64,000 nt of DNA from Polytrichum commune (lineage: Eukaryota > Streptophyta > Polytrichopsida > Polytrichales > Polytrichaceae). A program made the translations under genes and the position numbers. How positions within the stretch are numbered: the stretch's first letter is position 1; each line of letters opens with the position of its first letter. The stretch is taken from positions 69,786,033 to 69,850,032 of the forward strand of contig OX485804.1 of NCBI GenBank assembly GCA_950295325.1, written 5' to 3'. The notes below the pieces were generated by a model. The model ran no database searches. It was not told the origin of the DNA and saw nothing but the letters and a program-made list of their open reading frames with translations. This document shows, piece after piece, positions 60,645 to 64,000 of this stretch.

Positions 60645-64000
<3,356 letters not shown>

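Overview
The window is nuclear DNA of a land plant. Three genes encode plant-type proteins: a group IV calcium-dependent protein kinase, a NAR1 Fe-S assembly factor, and a TMEM50/VPS68-family membrane protein closest to the plant form. Introns are GT-AG, the intergenic DNA is AT-rich, and there are short interstitial runs of the plant telomere unit CCCTAAA. The large amount of decayed repeat DNA suits a big, transposon-rich genome. A non-seed plant is my guess, but nothing here proves it. There is no sign of organellar, bacterial or viral DNA.

Layout. 1-13.7 kb: repeat-dominated. It starts with two adjacent fold-back elements, then unrecognised coding-like debris (3.7-6.0 kb), a 1.39-kb element with ~280-bp terminal inverted repeats, a CACTACTACA-ended MITE and a 0.4-kb tandem duplication. 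13.7-17.3 kb: a four-exon, 106-codon gene model (+) assembled from GT-AG exons; its family is not recognised. 19.8-20.7 kb: a decayed LINE-type remnant (-) with RNase H and CCHC-like motifs. 20.9-21.6 kb: two MITEs. 22.2-27.0 kb: the TMEM50/VPS68-family gene (-), four short exons scattered over 4.8 kb and easily missed because the longest exon is 153 bp. 28.5-30.6 kb: a composite in which two MITE families are inserted into each other. 30.6-47 kb: gene-poor DNA with a 750-bp direct duplication, a 0.64-kb inverted duplication, a cluster of seven small hairpins and several MITEs. 48.1-50.4 kb: the complete NAR1 gene (-). 50.6-59 kb: repeats, including a palindromic minisatellite. 60.6 kb to the end: the 5' two thirds of the CDPK gene (+), cut by the window edge in exon 7.

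The recognised genes look like unrelated housekeeping and signalling functions: Fe-S protein maturation, an endomembrane protein, and Ca2+ signalling. They do not form a pathway cluster. The non-genic story is the repeats: one dispersed ~300-bp family (called R1 here) appears about ten times on both strands, including inside introns of three genes, and fold-back and MITE families recur tens of kb apart. I see no clear new defence or biosynthetic system. The best candidates for something undescribed are the unrecognised 106-aa gene, the R1 family, the fold-back family with a solo arm, and the mutually nested MITEs carrying clustered AACCGGTT sites. Percent identities were not computed; all alignments were made by eye.
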